In this document: positions 1 to 12,185 of the stretch, piece by piece
Layout: each line of letters opens with the position of its first letter
Position numbering within the stretch: position 1 is the first letter of the stretch
Source of the DNA: Stenopsyche tienmushanensis
Lineage: Eukaryota > Arthropoda > Insecta > Trichoptera > Stenopsychidae
Length of the DNA: 64,000 bases
NCBI GenBank assembly: GCA_008973525.1
Contig: WACJ01000041.1
Span: forward strand, 1,240,001 to 1,304,000
Direction: 5' to 3'
Made by a program: the position numbers and the translations under genes
Notes under the pieces: model-generated
The model's input: the letters and a program-made list of their open reading frames with translations, nothing else
Database searches by the model: none
Told to the model about the DNA's origin: nothing

Positions 1-798
1 TTTTTTGCGTTGAGTATATTTTATTTTTCATGGAAATGTGACGCTTCAAATGAATGATTTTTAATGGCAATTGCAGTTTAGGGAAGAGGAAATATTGTAT
101 CGAGAATCGGATTTCGATCTTGAAATTCGTAACGCCGGTGGAAGCATTTCGTTCTAGGTCATTTGTCATAAGATACTGCTGGGTTTATGGGCTCGTAATT
201 TGGTATTCACTTATTTCTAAATAGGACAGTGATCATAAAGCAGACGGAGTTTGTAATTCCAGCTGTGATATTTAAAACTCCAAAAAAATCTAGTTCAATG
301 TCCTTATTTTTGTTAGAGTTTCATTTTAATAATAAATGCAAAAAATGTATTCAGATCTATCTATATATAGTATACAAAAATAATTTGAATGTGGCTGAAA
401 GGAGTCCAATTTATTGTATCAAATACAGACAATGCTGGAAGATATGCACGCGGAATGTTAGTTGGTACGGGCTGCGAGAGATGTTTGAACGAGCGCTTAT
501 TGGGTTAGATCTTGGATGCCTATTATAAAGATTCGGATTCAAATCCAGATTTTAGATAAAGTTTTGTAAATCACTGTATTCTGTCCTGATTTGGGATGAT
601 TGAGCATATGAAAAATCCTTTAATTTAAAAGTTTCATATGTAAATCTCCTACATCGTTTAATAGATATGGTACCGTAAGATGTAGAATTTATAATCTGGA
701 TCTGAGTGATTTATATTATTTATTGTTAAATAAACGTCGTCTATGTACTATTAAATTGATCAAATAAATTCAATTCGATTTTTTTTGTAATCATTGTA
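1..798. other. AT-rich DNA, no gene recognised
   Basis: An open frame at 229-528 begins at GTG and its peptide has no recognisable pattern; I treat it as chance. Nothing else is seen. Confidence 0.5.
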
Positions 799-1235
799 CA
801 TTTGGGTCTTGGAGTTGTTTTTATGCGCATCTTTTTATGCGATTTTGAAGTTATGCGGTTTTCAAAAATGATGGAACCTATCCAGATATACAAATCTATC
901 AACCTGGGGGAATCGATCATAAGAGCAATAAAAAAAATGAAGTCGCCATCAGAAGATCAGTCGTCAATGGAACAAAATTTACATCGTATTTAAGAGATCC
1001 TTTATTGAAATAAAAACAGTAAGAAGATCACATAGTGATGATAGTTCTGATATATGTTCATAAATATGTATTGTTTTTATTTAGATGATTTTTTTATAAA
1101 CTTTTTTTATGCGAATTTTGGTACAATTCTATCACATTGATTTGAAGTTATGCGGTTTTTAAAAATAATGTCAACAAGTCTTTTTTATGCGACTCCCCAT
1201 GGAACGTATGTATCGCATAAAAACAGACCCAAATG
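799..1235. mobile_element. repeat with inverted ends (CATTTGGGTCT...)
   Basis: About 437 bp bounded by CATTTGGGTCTT on the left and its inverse (AGACCCAAATG) on the right. The ends also share GTTTTTATGCG inside. The motif TTATGCGATTTTGAAGTTATGCGG is repeated, with variation, at about 836 and 1138. Related internal sequence occurs near 35491-35553. Probably a non-autonomous DNA transposon; superfamily not clear. Confidence 0.55.
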
Positions 1236-1451
1236 CACTTTGTATCGCATCCAAGCGATCCCATGGAAAAACACATCTAACGAAAAACATTGAGAATTTT
1301 ATTAATATCTTTCGTTGAACAGATTTTTTCTTCTATCGCGGATGTTACGTGAAAATCTACACGTACTATATATAAGTCATCTGTGTCAAAAAGCATTTTT
1401 TTGTAGCATTTCCGAGTGATTTTACTATATTTTTTGTAATTTTGTTTTTAT

Positions 1452-1476
1452 CGAACCGGCACGCCGCGCCGGTTCG
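1452..1476. repeat. GC-rich hairpin
   Basis: Perfect 9-bp arms CGAACCGGC and GCCGGTTCG around a 7-base GC-rich loop (ACGCCGC), standing out in very AT-rich DNA. Isolated, with no run of T after it that would suggest a terminator of a small RNA. Confidence 0.6.
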
Positions 1477-1769
1477 TTCCGGTCTATATCAAGCCTTGGC
1501 AATTTTCTGTATTATTTTCAGTTTTAAGTGAACAAATCGCTCACATACAATATTCGATTGATATTTAGAGACATCAATCTGTTCTAAACGAATATATCAA
1601 TTGGCTTTGCTTTATTAATGTGATTTCCAATGGATAGAACATGAGGCAGATGAAGCAGATAGATTCCTCGATTGTTCAACGAGGATCTGATTCTACCATC
1701 AAGCTTTGGAAATCATATAATTTTTGGGTGCCTTTGAGTTTCCTATATCCATTTTAAAATTGTTTAATC

Positions 1770-1890
1770 TTTCCCAACCGCGCGTTACTATGATATGTAT
1801 TTTGTACACCATATGAAATTCTGAACCCCGTATCTATTATATTTAATATCGATATTCCGATTAGTGCGAGTGAAATTACATACATATAAC
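1770..1890. repeat. fragment related to the 498-bp TIR element
   Basis: Contains ACCCCGTATCTATTATATTT and TATCGATATTCC, closely matching the interior of the elements at 11060-11470 and 39973-40470. It also resembles 31995-32075 through the shared upstream GTATTT.GTAC.CCATATGA. Both flanking ends are missing. Confidence 0.5.
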
Positions 1891-4285
1891 AAAATACAAT
1901 ACAAATATCTCGAGTAAGTGTTAATAATTTAGGATGTGATTTAAAGTCCTTGGCTATCTTTCATTGCTAATCATTTTTATATCAAAATAAAAAAAATATG
2001 CGGAAGAATATGTGCAATTTATATGCAAATTTATTATTGATGAATATTGTGGATTTAAAATAAATTCAATTAGCCATTGTTACAAAATGACCTTTAATTT
2101 CTTTTAGGGTAGTCCTCATCGCGATTTACATGATAATGCATTTTCTATGCACATGGTGTCTTATTATAATAATTAGTATGTAATTATATGTGATCTATTC
2201 AATGCTAGGAACCAGGACTAGGTCAATATCATAACCGTGCGAGGAAGCATCATTGCATTTTATATGCGCTTATAATTTTTTAAGGGTTCAAATTTCAATA
2301 AACTTAGCATAATAATAAAATAATGTTTCTTCAATGTTAACAAACTTTTTTTGGATTCGATATAATCTTCAAGTTTTCCTTGTTGATCTTGATGACAATG
2401 AAGATGCGTGGCCAAGGTTTAAATGCGTTATTTTGAAAGAAGAAAAAATGTCAATTGATGAATTTTTTGATACGATTTCAAGGTTTTTTGGATTATTAAT
2501 TTAGCAAACATAAGCAATTCTTTGCAAATTTTTAAGTTTTAAGCATAATATTGAATTGTATATCAGTTTTGTATCTTTCCAAATGACATCTTTATCATGG
2601 ATATAAACAAATCTTCAGCCATCCGATGTTTTTCATTGATTCATCGTCAATGCTATTTCGTACATCTCGGATGACAAAACAGAGTTTTTTGATCTAAAAT
2701 CTTGGAATCGCGGTAAAAACACATCAACTTTTTACGAAGAGCAAATATAGAATTTGAACCTGGAATCCTTGAATTAAAAAGGAATCAAGCGCGACGAGGC
2801 CATGGTCAAAAATAAATGCCATCAAGTGAGACGGTCATGATTGTTCTTTTTTTGGCTATTTTTGATGGAAATCCCTATACATCAATATGCACAAGAAATT
2901 TAATTTGTTAGTGTCTTTTCAAGGGATTTTATTTCAGATGGGAAAATCTAGAGTTGGAGATGATTTTAAACTTTGATGGACAAAACTCAAGCTGTGATAT
3001 GTTGGAAGACTGATCAATGTAAAGGTCGTTCCGCTACCGAAGTTCATCCAAGCGTTCGTCACAATTTTTTCCTTGATTTTTTATATGTCAAATGTTGTTT
3101 GTTTGATTCAAATTTGACATGCATCTCTGGTCAATATGATCTCTTTGTTGTTTTTCAATTATATAATTATGGATATGAACAATCACGTTTTTTAATGATC
3201 GATTCCTAGAAACGGTCCATTTACGTACGGTTATATTTTTTGTAAATTGTTCATGATTCTAAAACACTTAATCATATATACAAAACACAATAGACCCACA
3301 TCATATTTTTTGTTATGATCAATCGAAGAGTATTTGTATGGGAGATAATTTGAAGGCATCCAAAGGCAAAAAATGTAACATATCTTATATAAAAAGCATG
3401 TGGAAATCTTTTGAATATTAATACATTGTTAAAAGAATGATTTGATTATTTTTCAGCTGAAATTTTAAAACAATAATTTAAATAGAGACATCTAGTGTCC
3501 AAATTTATAGCCAATTTAGCAAAGTATCAAACCATATGCATTATATAATGCATTCATCTGCATTTTTTCCGCAATGCATTTCTGCAATTTTAGAAGACGA
3601 TGACTGGTGTCAATGACTTGTAATTTAAACACGATTTAATATACCATTTGAATGACCCTCATTAATACGAACTAATGCAAAATAAAGGTAAAATATTTTG
3701 TAATAAAATACCGTGGGTGAAAATGTAATGCAATCTTCCTAAATGTTTTTTTAAATAAATAATTTTGATATTTATCCGGATCCTGATATTGAGATATCAT
3801 CAGCCTAATAAAGGAGTATTCATCTGTATCATTAAATTATCCGATATATCGACAACAAGGTTAAAAGAGCAAGCTTACTACTACAAGTATTGTGTTGTGC
3901 CAGACAAATAAAAGTAATTATGACAATAAAAAACGCTCCCAAAATATCAGGTCTTTAAAATACCATAATCAGATGACCCTCTCTAAAGATCACCGAATGT
4001 TAGATTATGGAATATCACACATTTATTTTTGTTGATTATAAATATTCTTTAATACAAATTAAATTGATACAGTTTAAAGAATATGAAAAAATTCAGATCA
4101 TATGATTTTTAGTCAAAGATCATGACATTGAAATCATTTTGCACCTTCAGTAATATGAACTCCTTGGGAATATTCAATGCAGTAAATTGGTCGTGGACGT
4201 TTCCGCTATTCAAGTGCTTGATGTGCAAAGACGCTGTGGAGTGTATATCATAAAGTCATCATAAAATGAGTTTTACACGATTTAG
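1891..4285. other. AT-rich DNA, no gene recognised
   Basis: A 78-codon frame at 2973-3209 has no recognisable motif. The last 150 bases before the 4286 exon candidate are more GC-balanced. No repeat family identified. Confidence 0.45.
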
Positions 4286-4464
4286 CAAGAACGTTCGGGT
4301 CGTGCACCGATGCATCGGCCGAAACATTGACCGCAATGTCTTACAGATTTAACGAGGTCCGAAATAGCCCTTTGGATAAAAATCGAGATCAACGTCTGGC
4401 GCTTCTAGAAGCGTCACTGAGATGCAAGACACTTCTGTTTGTCTTGTTGCATTTCAATGCATAA
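4286..4464 (+). CDS. exon-like frame without its own start
   Basis: After a possible acceptor (ACGATTTAG) there is a phase-1 frame of 58 full codons ending in TAA. It includes CTDASAETLTAMSYRFNEVR and NRDQRLALLEASLRCKTLL. Composition is GC-balanced in a region of about 70% AT, and the peptide reads like a helical protein segment. The other frames, on both strands, stop quickly. It may be a terminal exon or a retroposed fragment. No family recognised. Confidence 0.35.
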
Positions 4465-5539
4465 GAAGACCTTTTATTTAAAGTCATATGGTATTTATAT
4501 TATATTTATCATTAACTCAATTAATACCGTCTGAGAATTAGAGAAGTTGGACAAAAACCTAGTATAGCTCTATAATTAAAACTAAATTCGGAATGCAGTT
4601 TTGTATAGTTTATTATATAATTTAATTATGGTAAAATGAAAGCTATGGTAAAGGCTCGTGTACAAATAAAAAATAGTAATAGAAACGTGTTTAGATGAAC
4701 TGAATGAACATATATAATAAATGTAAAAAATACTTATAATCATTAAATTATTGTTTTCATTTCATTGTCAGCGAAGACTTATTTTTAATAACAAATAATG
4801 CATTTTCGACAGCTAATGCTTATGCTTAATGTGATTCAATTAAATTAGTAAAATCAAAATTATTTTTGTAACAATTAGAATATGTTCAGTTTCGGTATTA
4901 ATTCTCTTTCTGTATTAATCAAGTCAATTAATTTATCCAGATTTAGGTCATGGTTTTTATACGGATGTTTGATTAGCTTCTCAGTTAGACCGTTGGGATG
5001 CATATTTTAATATTTCCTGTACTTAAAACTTATTATAAATTTGTTAAGGTATTTCAAACTGGTGTAGCAATTTTTACAAAGCTGTTTCAGTCAGTGTTTA
5101 TACAATGTAAGTCAGGAAATTTACAGTGTATCAGGCTTTCGAAACATGAATAATTGAACATACCGGCATTAAATTGATATCTACAAAGCTGCTTGTTTGT
5201 CTACAAGTAGTTTACGTTAATTATCATTAAATTAACATTGTCTACTTTCGATACAAGATGGCTAGGGATTCGGTAGACGTGACTGAAGTTGTAGTACGGG
5301 AACTTAATTGAAGTATTGCAATATTAAATACATATAGTATTAATTATAAGTAGCTACAACATAGTTTCAGTCTTGTAGGTATAAAAAAATTATGTAATAT
5401 TTATTTACATATTTAAAAAATTGTTATAAATATTGGCAACAACATTATCGCAGTACACTGCCGTTTTTGGAATAACTGGAAACTTGGAAATTTTCAGACT
5501 CATCCGAGATGAGACCCTTTAACTCTGAAGTCATGAGGT
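4465..5539. other. AT-rich DNA, no gene recognised
   Basis: Only a very short ATG frame at about 5258 (MARDSVDVTEVVVRELN) precedes the LINE remnant; too short to call. Confidence 0.45.
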
Positions 5540-5800
5540 CAAATTGTGAGGTCTTGGACATGTATAGCAAAGCATCGGTAACAAGTTTTATCCGATCCCG
5601 CCGTCTCCAATGGGCAGGCCATGTGGCATGGATGCCGAATAATAGAATCCCTTGAACCATTGTGGATTCGGGGCCGAATGGTAGTAGACCCGTTGGAAGA
5701 CCTCGGCTATGCTGGGCTGATCAGGTAAAAAAAATTGGAGGGAGGAGGCCCAGGAAAGACGAAAATAGCAGCAAGCGTTGTCGGTGGCCGTGGCTTTCTT
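5540..5800 (+). mobile_element. non-LTR retrotransposon 3' coding remnant
   Basis: Plus-strand translation gives SFIRSRRLQWAGHVAWMPNN followed by NGSRPVGRPRLCWADQVKK. This is the R-R-L-Q-W-x-G-H-V ... R-P-x-G-R-P-R-x-x-W-x-D pattern found near the C-terminus of many insect LINE polyproteins. The frame is interrupted by stops and the 5' part is missing, so it is a dead truncated copy. Confidence 0.65.
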
Positions 5801-6838
5801 ATAAGGCTGAATGAGCCACCTAAAGTAAATAAGTAAGTGGTAAATAAAACAGGAGATTCCATTGAGAAATTTTATTATAATAATAAATTACATATTAGTA
5901 TGGTTTTGATGGACATATGTGGACCTGCATTTCTCCCCATAAATATATATTATTTTACGATTCAACACGAAACTACACAATATGTGCTATTATTTAAATT
6001 AGAAATTATATCTCAGTACATTTAATATATATTTAAAATAAAAACATTTACTCTATATAGGTGTTACACGTACATATATATATTGGTTGAAAAACATTTT
6101 TTAAATTTGATATTTGGGAAACTATGCGATATGTGAATACAAAGAGAGACATCATCGCTCTAACGCCATCTATACAACCCGACATAAAAGCGTGACAATC
6201 TTCATATAAGAAATAAGGCATAGTTTTGAATGAGATTCGAGTGCCTTAGTATTGAAGACAGAATATAAATATTTACTAAGTCCTTCAAACTCTATTACGT
6301 TTTTAAACATTCAAAGGTTAAACATTTATATATATAGGATATAATCGTACATTCACCCAAATAAAAAATACTTATTATGCGAGAACAACATTGCTTTTAG
6401 CTAATACATATATAACATTTATCTGTTGATATAAAAGCTCTGTATTATGTAAAAGGCAAATTGATATATAGAATGTGTTAGTGTATATGCATGTGTATTA
6501 TGTGTCGGAGATCTTTTTGTGTGTGTATTTCAAGTGTAAGAAATTATAATTCAACTAAAGTATATTTGATTTTCCAAATATCGATAGTTAAAAGTAAATA
6601 ACAAGCGCATGATTGCTCGCTTTTAATTGTATTGTAGATTTATAGTAAATACAAGTAAAGCAAAAGATTGAAGAGTATTATAATCATGTCAATGTATTGC
6701 AAAGTAGAATAATGTCAATTTTGATTAGTTTATAATGAATAACATACTTTTTAAAAAAGCTTAAAGTACTACAACATGGATGGAAATTAAATGTTTTGCA
6801 TTAGAGGCTTAATATTTTTGGCGAAATTGTTTGCTTGA
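5801..6838. other. region downstream of the aldolase distal last exon
   Basis: Very AT-rich; expected to include the 3' UTR of the distal aldolase form. Several AATAAA possibilities exist on the minus strand, so the polyadenylation site cannot be chosen. Confidence 0.45.
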
Positions 6839-6934
6839 TTAATAAGCATGGTTTTGTACGAAGAGGGAAGCATCGCCTCCAGCTCCAGAAACAGAACCTG
6901 CTACGTACTTTCCGAGAGAAGCGTCTCCGTTAGC
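6839..6934 (-). CDS. Ald: aldolase alternative last exon, distal form
   Basis: Phase-0 exon behind a good acceptor (TTTTTTACAG), ending in TAA. It encodes 31 residues that begin [10 protein letters not shown] and end LFVQNHAY, exactly the same length as the proximal alternative. It has Gly-Ala-Gly and acidic residues where the proximal form has Ser, Leu and Lys, so the two tails should differ in charge and flexibility. No frame damage is visible. Splicing from 8133 to this exon skips the proximal exon and spans 1198 bp. I found no third HAY-type exon between 5.8 and 8.1 kb, whereas Drosophila has three. Confidence 0.95.
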   Translation of the reverse strand, partial: ANGDASLGKYVAGSVSGAGGDASLFVQNHAY

Positions 6935-9613
6935 CTGTAAAAAATTTAATAAATACCAAATTGAAATAGTAAAAATATATTAATTAACTATAATAAAAAT
7001 TATTTTAATATAATATTATTAAGTATCTTACCTTGAAAAATGATATCAAATTAAAAGGAAATATGGAATAAAAACAGCATTAAAATTTAGCATTCTAATA
7101 GGATTTTTACAATCAATTTTTATATTAAAAAAAAAACAATTAACACAATACATAAAACAGACTATGATTAAATAATATTGATTTAATTGGCATGTCAATT
7201 ATCTGATACAAATAATATGATGGTATGGAAAATGGTGATGGAAATTATAAAAATGGAAATAAACTGTAGTAAAATATACAAGACTCCAGCAATGATTTAT
7301 TATCAACATATAAAACAAAATTGCTTACATACTATGGAAATACATGCAGTATTAACACAAATTATTTATCATGCAAATTATAATCAATGTAAAGAAAAAA
7401 ACACAAAAACAGATGGCATATAATTAACAACAATATGTAGTTTTCACACATATAATAAACTATTTGAAAAAAGGACAATGATAAAAAATAGAATATTTGA
7501 GAAGCGATTATTTAAAATAGAAATTTTTTCTTCAATGAACAGTGCAAAAATGTTTTTACGCACCGTTATTTATAAGACATTTTTTTAATATGCATGAGCT
7601 TTGACGAAATTAGATTTCGCTCCTTGTAAAGAGGGAATAGATCCCGCTTCATATTTTCCTTGGCAAGCCAAACTGTTAGCCTAATTATTTTAATTAAATA
7701 ATGTCAAGACGTAAATTTGCAGGTAAATTAAATAAATTATATGATTAATGTTAAAAAATAGAATGAATACAAAACACATTAATATCACACAATATTATTT
7801 TTATGATAGACGGTTAATTTTCATAGTCCAAATAGCATTCAATTGGATTGTAAATAGATAAGGTGAGTTTTCGTCGCGGTGTCCAAAGTTCGTGTTATCA
7901 ATTTTGATAGATCGTCGGGAGCACATCCAACAATGCAACCGTCATTCCGAGACAATATAATAAACATGCGAGGCAAAGTGACAGATCAGCGGGAGTGATA
8001 TGGAAGAGCATAAAAATAAAAGTAAAATTGGTAAATAAAAACATTAAGGAAAACATAAAATTATTATGATTCGTTAATTGTAATTGTAATCTAAAACAAA
8101 CACAGCGCGATTAAAATTATACGAAGCATTACCTTGGCTCTCTTGAGTAATTCCTGTTGACCGGCTGCAACGTTTTCAGGTTTACCTCCCCAGGCTCGGA
8201 GAACGGAAGCTTGAAGAGCACGACCGTAGCTGAAAGTGAGCGCCCATGGCTTCTTGGCAATGAATTTGTTGATAGCGTCGAGGTTCACCGAGGCTTCCTC
8301 TTCGGATTGACCACCGGACAAGAATGTAATTCCTGTTTAAAAACACAAAACGCATAAAATAAACCCGATTTTACAAATTCGAAGCATTAAAATGATGAAA
8401 ATTTAAATCACCAGGAACAGCAGCGGGGACGGTTCTCTGCAGAGCGGTCACGGTAGCCTTGCCAACTTCAGCAGGAGACGCTTTCTTTGGGCAGGACTGT
8501 CCGGCTGTAACCTAAAATATTTATCGAATTATAAGCATTCTATATAAATATTAAATATTGTGTATAATAATATTTTTTAACCATGTTAGGTTTAAGAAGA
8601 GTTCCTTCCAAATATACGTGATGATCACTAAGAGCTTTGTATACGGCAGCCAAGACAGTTTCCGTTACTTTTTGTGAGCGATCCAAATCATGATCACCTA
8701 ATAAAAATGATAATTATCATAAAACAATTTGTTTGATATCATATTATATAACATAAGACAAAATATGTACATACCATCGGGCAAAATTTCAGGCTCAACA
8801 ATTGGTACAATGCGTTGAGATTGGCAGATGGAAGCGTAACGTGCCAAGACATTGGCATTCTCCTGGATGGCTTGGTAAGACGGCGTATTCTTGCCGATCT
8901 TCAAAACGCAACGCCACTTGGCGAAATGGCATCCGTCCTTCTTGTACTGCGCACATCGGACTGCTAAATCGTCCAAGCCTACACAAGAAAATCACGATTA
9001 AATATGCAATAATTAAATTTATAAATCGTAAGAGATATAAATATATACCTTGGGTGGTGCATTCATCTTCTGATCCCATCAATGGAACGACACCCTTGTC
9101 TACCTTGATGCCGGGAATGATTCCCTTCTTGTTGAGGAGCTCCACCAATGGAGTTCCATTGGCCGCTTTTTGATATAGTGTTTCTTCGAACAAAATCACG
9201 CCGGAAACATTTTGGGAAATGGCCTGCGATAAAGAAACATATTTAAATAGATGCATTCTGGATTATAAATATAAATGTGTTTGAGTCGCTTACAGGATCG
9301 CAGTTGAAGAGCAGCTCTCTGTAGTCGCGTCTATTTTGTTCGTTGTTTTCGACGCCGATGTCTTGAAGACGTTTTCCCATTGTGCCTGTTGATAATTTAT
9401 TCATGTAAAAATTTATGGAATTATTATAATATGTATTTTTAATGCGTTTCATTGAATGTTACCGGTGGATTCATCAGCAGCTAGAATACCCTTGCCGGGT
9501 GCAACAATGGCGTTGGCGATCTTCTTGAGCTCTTCCTGCAGCTCGGCTGAGGGGTAGTTGAAGTATGTAGTCATTTTGACGAGGTGTCAAAAGTTGATTT
9601 TGAGGGTTGAGGA
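6839..9613 (-). CDS. Ald: class I fructose-1,6-bisphosphate aldolase, two alternative C-termini
   Basis: Cytosolic glycolytic enzyme that reversibly cleaves fructose-1,6-bisphosphate to dihydroxyacetone phosphate and glyceraldehyde-3-phosphate. Exons, all with GT-AG borders: 9613-9463 (ATG at 9574), 9385-9294, 9223-9049, 8978-8775, 8697-8582, 8511-8412, 8332-8133, then either 7680-7585 or 6934-6839. Phases close exactly and give 364 residues in both forms, the normal family length. Family residues are all visible with the initiator Met counted: Asp34 in AADES, Lys147 in FAKWR, Glu188 and Glu190 in VEPEILPDG, the Schiff-base Lys230 in [10 protein letters not shown], the GGQSEEEA and FSYGRALQ phosphate-binding segments, and C-terminal Tyr364. 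The ATG starts the conserved [10 protein letters not shown]-terminus. Six internal introns are only 70-79 bp; the one before the last exons is 452 or 1198 bp. The catalytic frame is intact. Expression control cannot be read from the sequence. Confidence 0.98.
7585..7680 (-). CDS. Ald: aldolase alternative last exon, proximal form
   Basis: Phase-0 exon preceded by the acceptor AATTAG and ending in a TAA stop. It encodes 31 residues that begin [10 protein letters not shown] and end FVKAHAY, and it joins in frame to the common exon that ends at 8133 (LLKRAK). The C-terminal tail of class I aldolases folds over the active site, and its last Tyr takes part in catalysis. It differs from the distal alternative at 15 of 31 positions but keeps the AN..A..GKY.AGS core and HAY. 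Drosophila aldolase is known to use alternative last coding exons, so this is most likely functional alternative splicing rather than a decayed duplicate. Which tissue uses which exon cannot be seen here. Confidence 0.95.
   Translation of the reverse strand, partial: ANSLACQGKYEAGSIPSLQGAKSNFVKAHAY
9575..9613 (-). other. Ald: 5' UTR part of aldolase first coding exon
   Basis: The 39 bases before the aldolase ATG follow a clean acceptor (TTTTATTTTCAG ending at 9614) and contain no in-frame ATG, so at least one upstream non-coding exon is expected. Candidate donors on the same strand are at 10047 (AACAG followed by GTAAATA), in the GC-rich block at 10.2-10.5 kb, and at 19647. None is proven. 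Joining the 19648-19783 exon here would put its reading frame out of phase with aldolase. Confidence 0.75.
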
Positions 9614-10825
9614 CTGAAAATAAAATTGAAATAAATTTAATTATTTTTTTGTATTTGAATTAAATCTAAATGTGTTTTTAAATTATATTTTTAATGAATA
9701 AAAAGGAAAATAATTTTATGGGCCGAAATTTGTTTGAAAAATTTAAATGTGTTTTGAGTATTAAAATGAGCAGATTTTAAAAAGGAAAAAAAGTTGAAAC
9801 AGGTGGATGAAAACTTTGATGGAAATTTATTCAAGGGGGAAGGGAAGATAAATACGGAACCAATAATGACGCATTGCGCCTGAAATTTGTAACAGCAGAG
9901 GATCGAAGGATGGATGCTAATCTTTTGGCAAAGGATTAAGGAAGAGCAAGAAGGATATCCGATTGGCAATTAAATACTGAAAAGTGATCGATTTATCTGC
10001 TTGTATATATAAAAAAAATGATTTAATGGGCAGGCTACTGTATTTACCTGTTAAAAGTTAACATATTGCAGAAAGTTCGTCGCTGGAAGGATTTAATGGT
10101 TGCAAAATAAGTCTGCTGGATAGAGATTATAGATCGAAAGACTAGGGAAGAAAACGACGCAACATCGAAAGCGGAAATTGCGACTTTAAAACTGATCGGA
10201 AGTGATGAGGGGCTTGGATCGGCGCCACTTCATCCGGAGGGATTTCAACGACCTGAGGATCGTTTTGGATATTCCGCGATAGAAGGACATTCTAATGGGG
10301 GAACAAAAGACGATTTACGAAAGGCAAATAATGTTTGAAGGGAACAGAAGAAGGAAGTCGGAAGGCTGGCGGCTCCGGGAGCCGCCAGCCCCGTACTGCG
10401 GCAAGCGAGTTTCGCACAGTTCACGTATCCGGATTTTCCTCGAAAGCCTCCCACCTTACCGGGAGGGGGGTGGTTTTTTCCCCAACCCCCGAGTGCGTCA
10501 TACATTTAAAACAGAACGTACGAAGCACTGCTTCTCATCCGGTGCGATTTCCAGATAAAACGTTAATTTATCTTCGGCCGATTCGACATCTCAGATTTGA
10601 TAATTTATAAATCTATATCTAATGCTGATAATTTATAAACGCATTTTAAAATATATTCCAAAAAAATTACCAAGATTAATCGATCCAAAGACAGCGTCAC
10701 ACGGGTGTGTTGCGAGTTTATTCTAGCTCGTATACGATTAAATTGCATTGAATATTATCAAAATATACCGAGAATTCATGATAACCTATTGAACAGACGA
10801 TAATCTACGTGAACAAATATATAAT
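9614..10825. promoter_or_regulatory. upstream region of aldolase with a GC-rich island
   Basis: The first 400 bases are AT-rich. 10200-10520 is unusually GC-rich, holds the 27-bp palindrome and an internal GTAAGG donor-like site on the minus strand. Position suggests a promoter or first-exon region for aldolase, but no TATA box or initiator can be assigned. Confidence 0.3.
10364..10390. repeat. 27-bp near-perfect GC palindrome
   Basis: Arms GGCTGGCGGCTCC and GGAGCCGCCAGCC with a single central base form a 13-bp stem inside a GC-rich island (about 10200-10520) upstream of the aldolase gene on its strand. It may be a promoter-region element or part of an inserted repeat. Confidence 0.6.
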
Positions 10826-10920
10826 TTAACCTTCAAAGTGCCGAACGACGATATATCGTCGTTGGTAACACTCGCGTAAAGTGCTAACGACGATATATCG
10901 TTGCATATGCGATGCCAACA
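10826..10920. mobile_element. piggyBac-like element terminus
   Basis: TTAA followed by CCTTCAAAGTGCCGAACGAC and two copies of the palindrome ACGATATATCGT separated by about 45 bp, then GTTGCATATGCGATG. Reversed, this matches the right end of the element ending at 41768 over its whole length. The partner end of this copy was not found. Confidence 0.55.
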
Positions 10921-11059
10921 AGCAATGCAAGCAAGCAAGTACTAACAGACAAGATATTTAGACAGTTGTCATCTGAGAGACATTATAGAAAGGCATTCGT
11001 AAAGTTGACATTTGTTAATCGTTATAGAAATACGCAAAATTAGAAAAAAGACTAAAACT

Positions 11060-11470
11060 CGCAAAATTCCCGATTTCCTGACAAATTATTTATTTCAGTC
11101 TCTGCAGATGAATACTTATATACTATAATACTTTGATGTGATTCGTAATTATATTACGGAGGAATACAAAAATTTTGAATCCCGTATCTATTATATTTCA
11201 TATCGATATTCCCATTATTAGAGTCAAGGTGTAGTAAATACATCACCGGTACAGAAAGATAACAATAACAATTTGAAAAACATATATGTACTATGTATAT
11301 GTATACATAGATTGGACAGTTACTGCCGTTTCCAAGCGTCCAGATTTTGGCGAGAATGTCTCGATTTAGTGCCTTCATCGTGAATTCAACCGATTATTTT
11401 GGGATTACGTTTACTAATCCCGGGATTTGTGAGCACCTAAAACTGTCCGGGATTCCGGGATTGGATTCCT
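11060..11470 (+). mobile_element. left-truncated copy of the 498-bp TIR element
   Basis: Aligns by eye with 40007-40470 for about 400 bp, sharing GCAAAATTCCCGATTTCC, GTGATTCGTAATTATATTAC, AATACATCACCGGTA and the right end GGGATTGGATTCC. The left TIR is absent, so this copy is truncated. Confidence 0.7.
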
Positions 11471-12185
11471 TAATTGCGGGGGAACGCCCGTTGCGCATAT
11501 CTGGTGGACGAGGCGACGAACGAGTTAATATTCGCATCGCGAGCTAATTCTGTCTTAAAATAACTTTATAGAACGTTACATGAAACTTTTTCTTTTATTT
11601 TGAAGGAATAATTAAAACTAAATTAAATGAATTGTAGCAAAAAGGTTCAAAGACAATAAATCTAACAGTGACACGATAACGCTTGCTGTGCATCGTGGGA
11701 TTATCACTTAGTTTTATCAAAATATTCAATTTCAACATTTATTTGGTCATAAATTATTCGAAATGCAGTATATTATAAGTTCAATATCAAAATAAGAACG
11801 AACGATCGTTCTCTTATGTGCAAATACGATTGAAATTTGGACAGAACAGTCAACTGGTTTTATAATAATAACATTATGAAAAATTCGACTGTAATTATAT
11901 GGATCAGAAAATGCGGAAAAATATTGCACGTAGAAAGTTGTCGAAAACCTGTCGAAACATCAAGGTCTCCCCTTCTAAATAAGAAATTCCGGTTCCATTC
12001 GATTATATTCTAAATATTGCTCGAACAAATTCAATAGGTATTTTATAATAAATTCCATGAACGTCATCAGACTACCGAATGGGATTAATTTTATAATCCG
12101 ATAAAGTTATCGACGAAACGGATGCGATTTTATCAGCGATCAGATACGATGGAAAGATTATAAAATAATAGAATATATTTTGCAG

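Noticed and set aside
8802..9173. 123-codon plus-strand frame across aldolase exons
   Set aside because: Shadow of the aldolase coding exons on the opposite strand.
10245..10610. Overlapping open frames of 86-91 codons on both strands in the GC-rich island
   Set aside because: Open on both strands because of GC content and the palindrome; no start context, splice signals or protein pattern.
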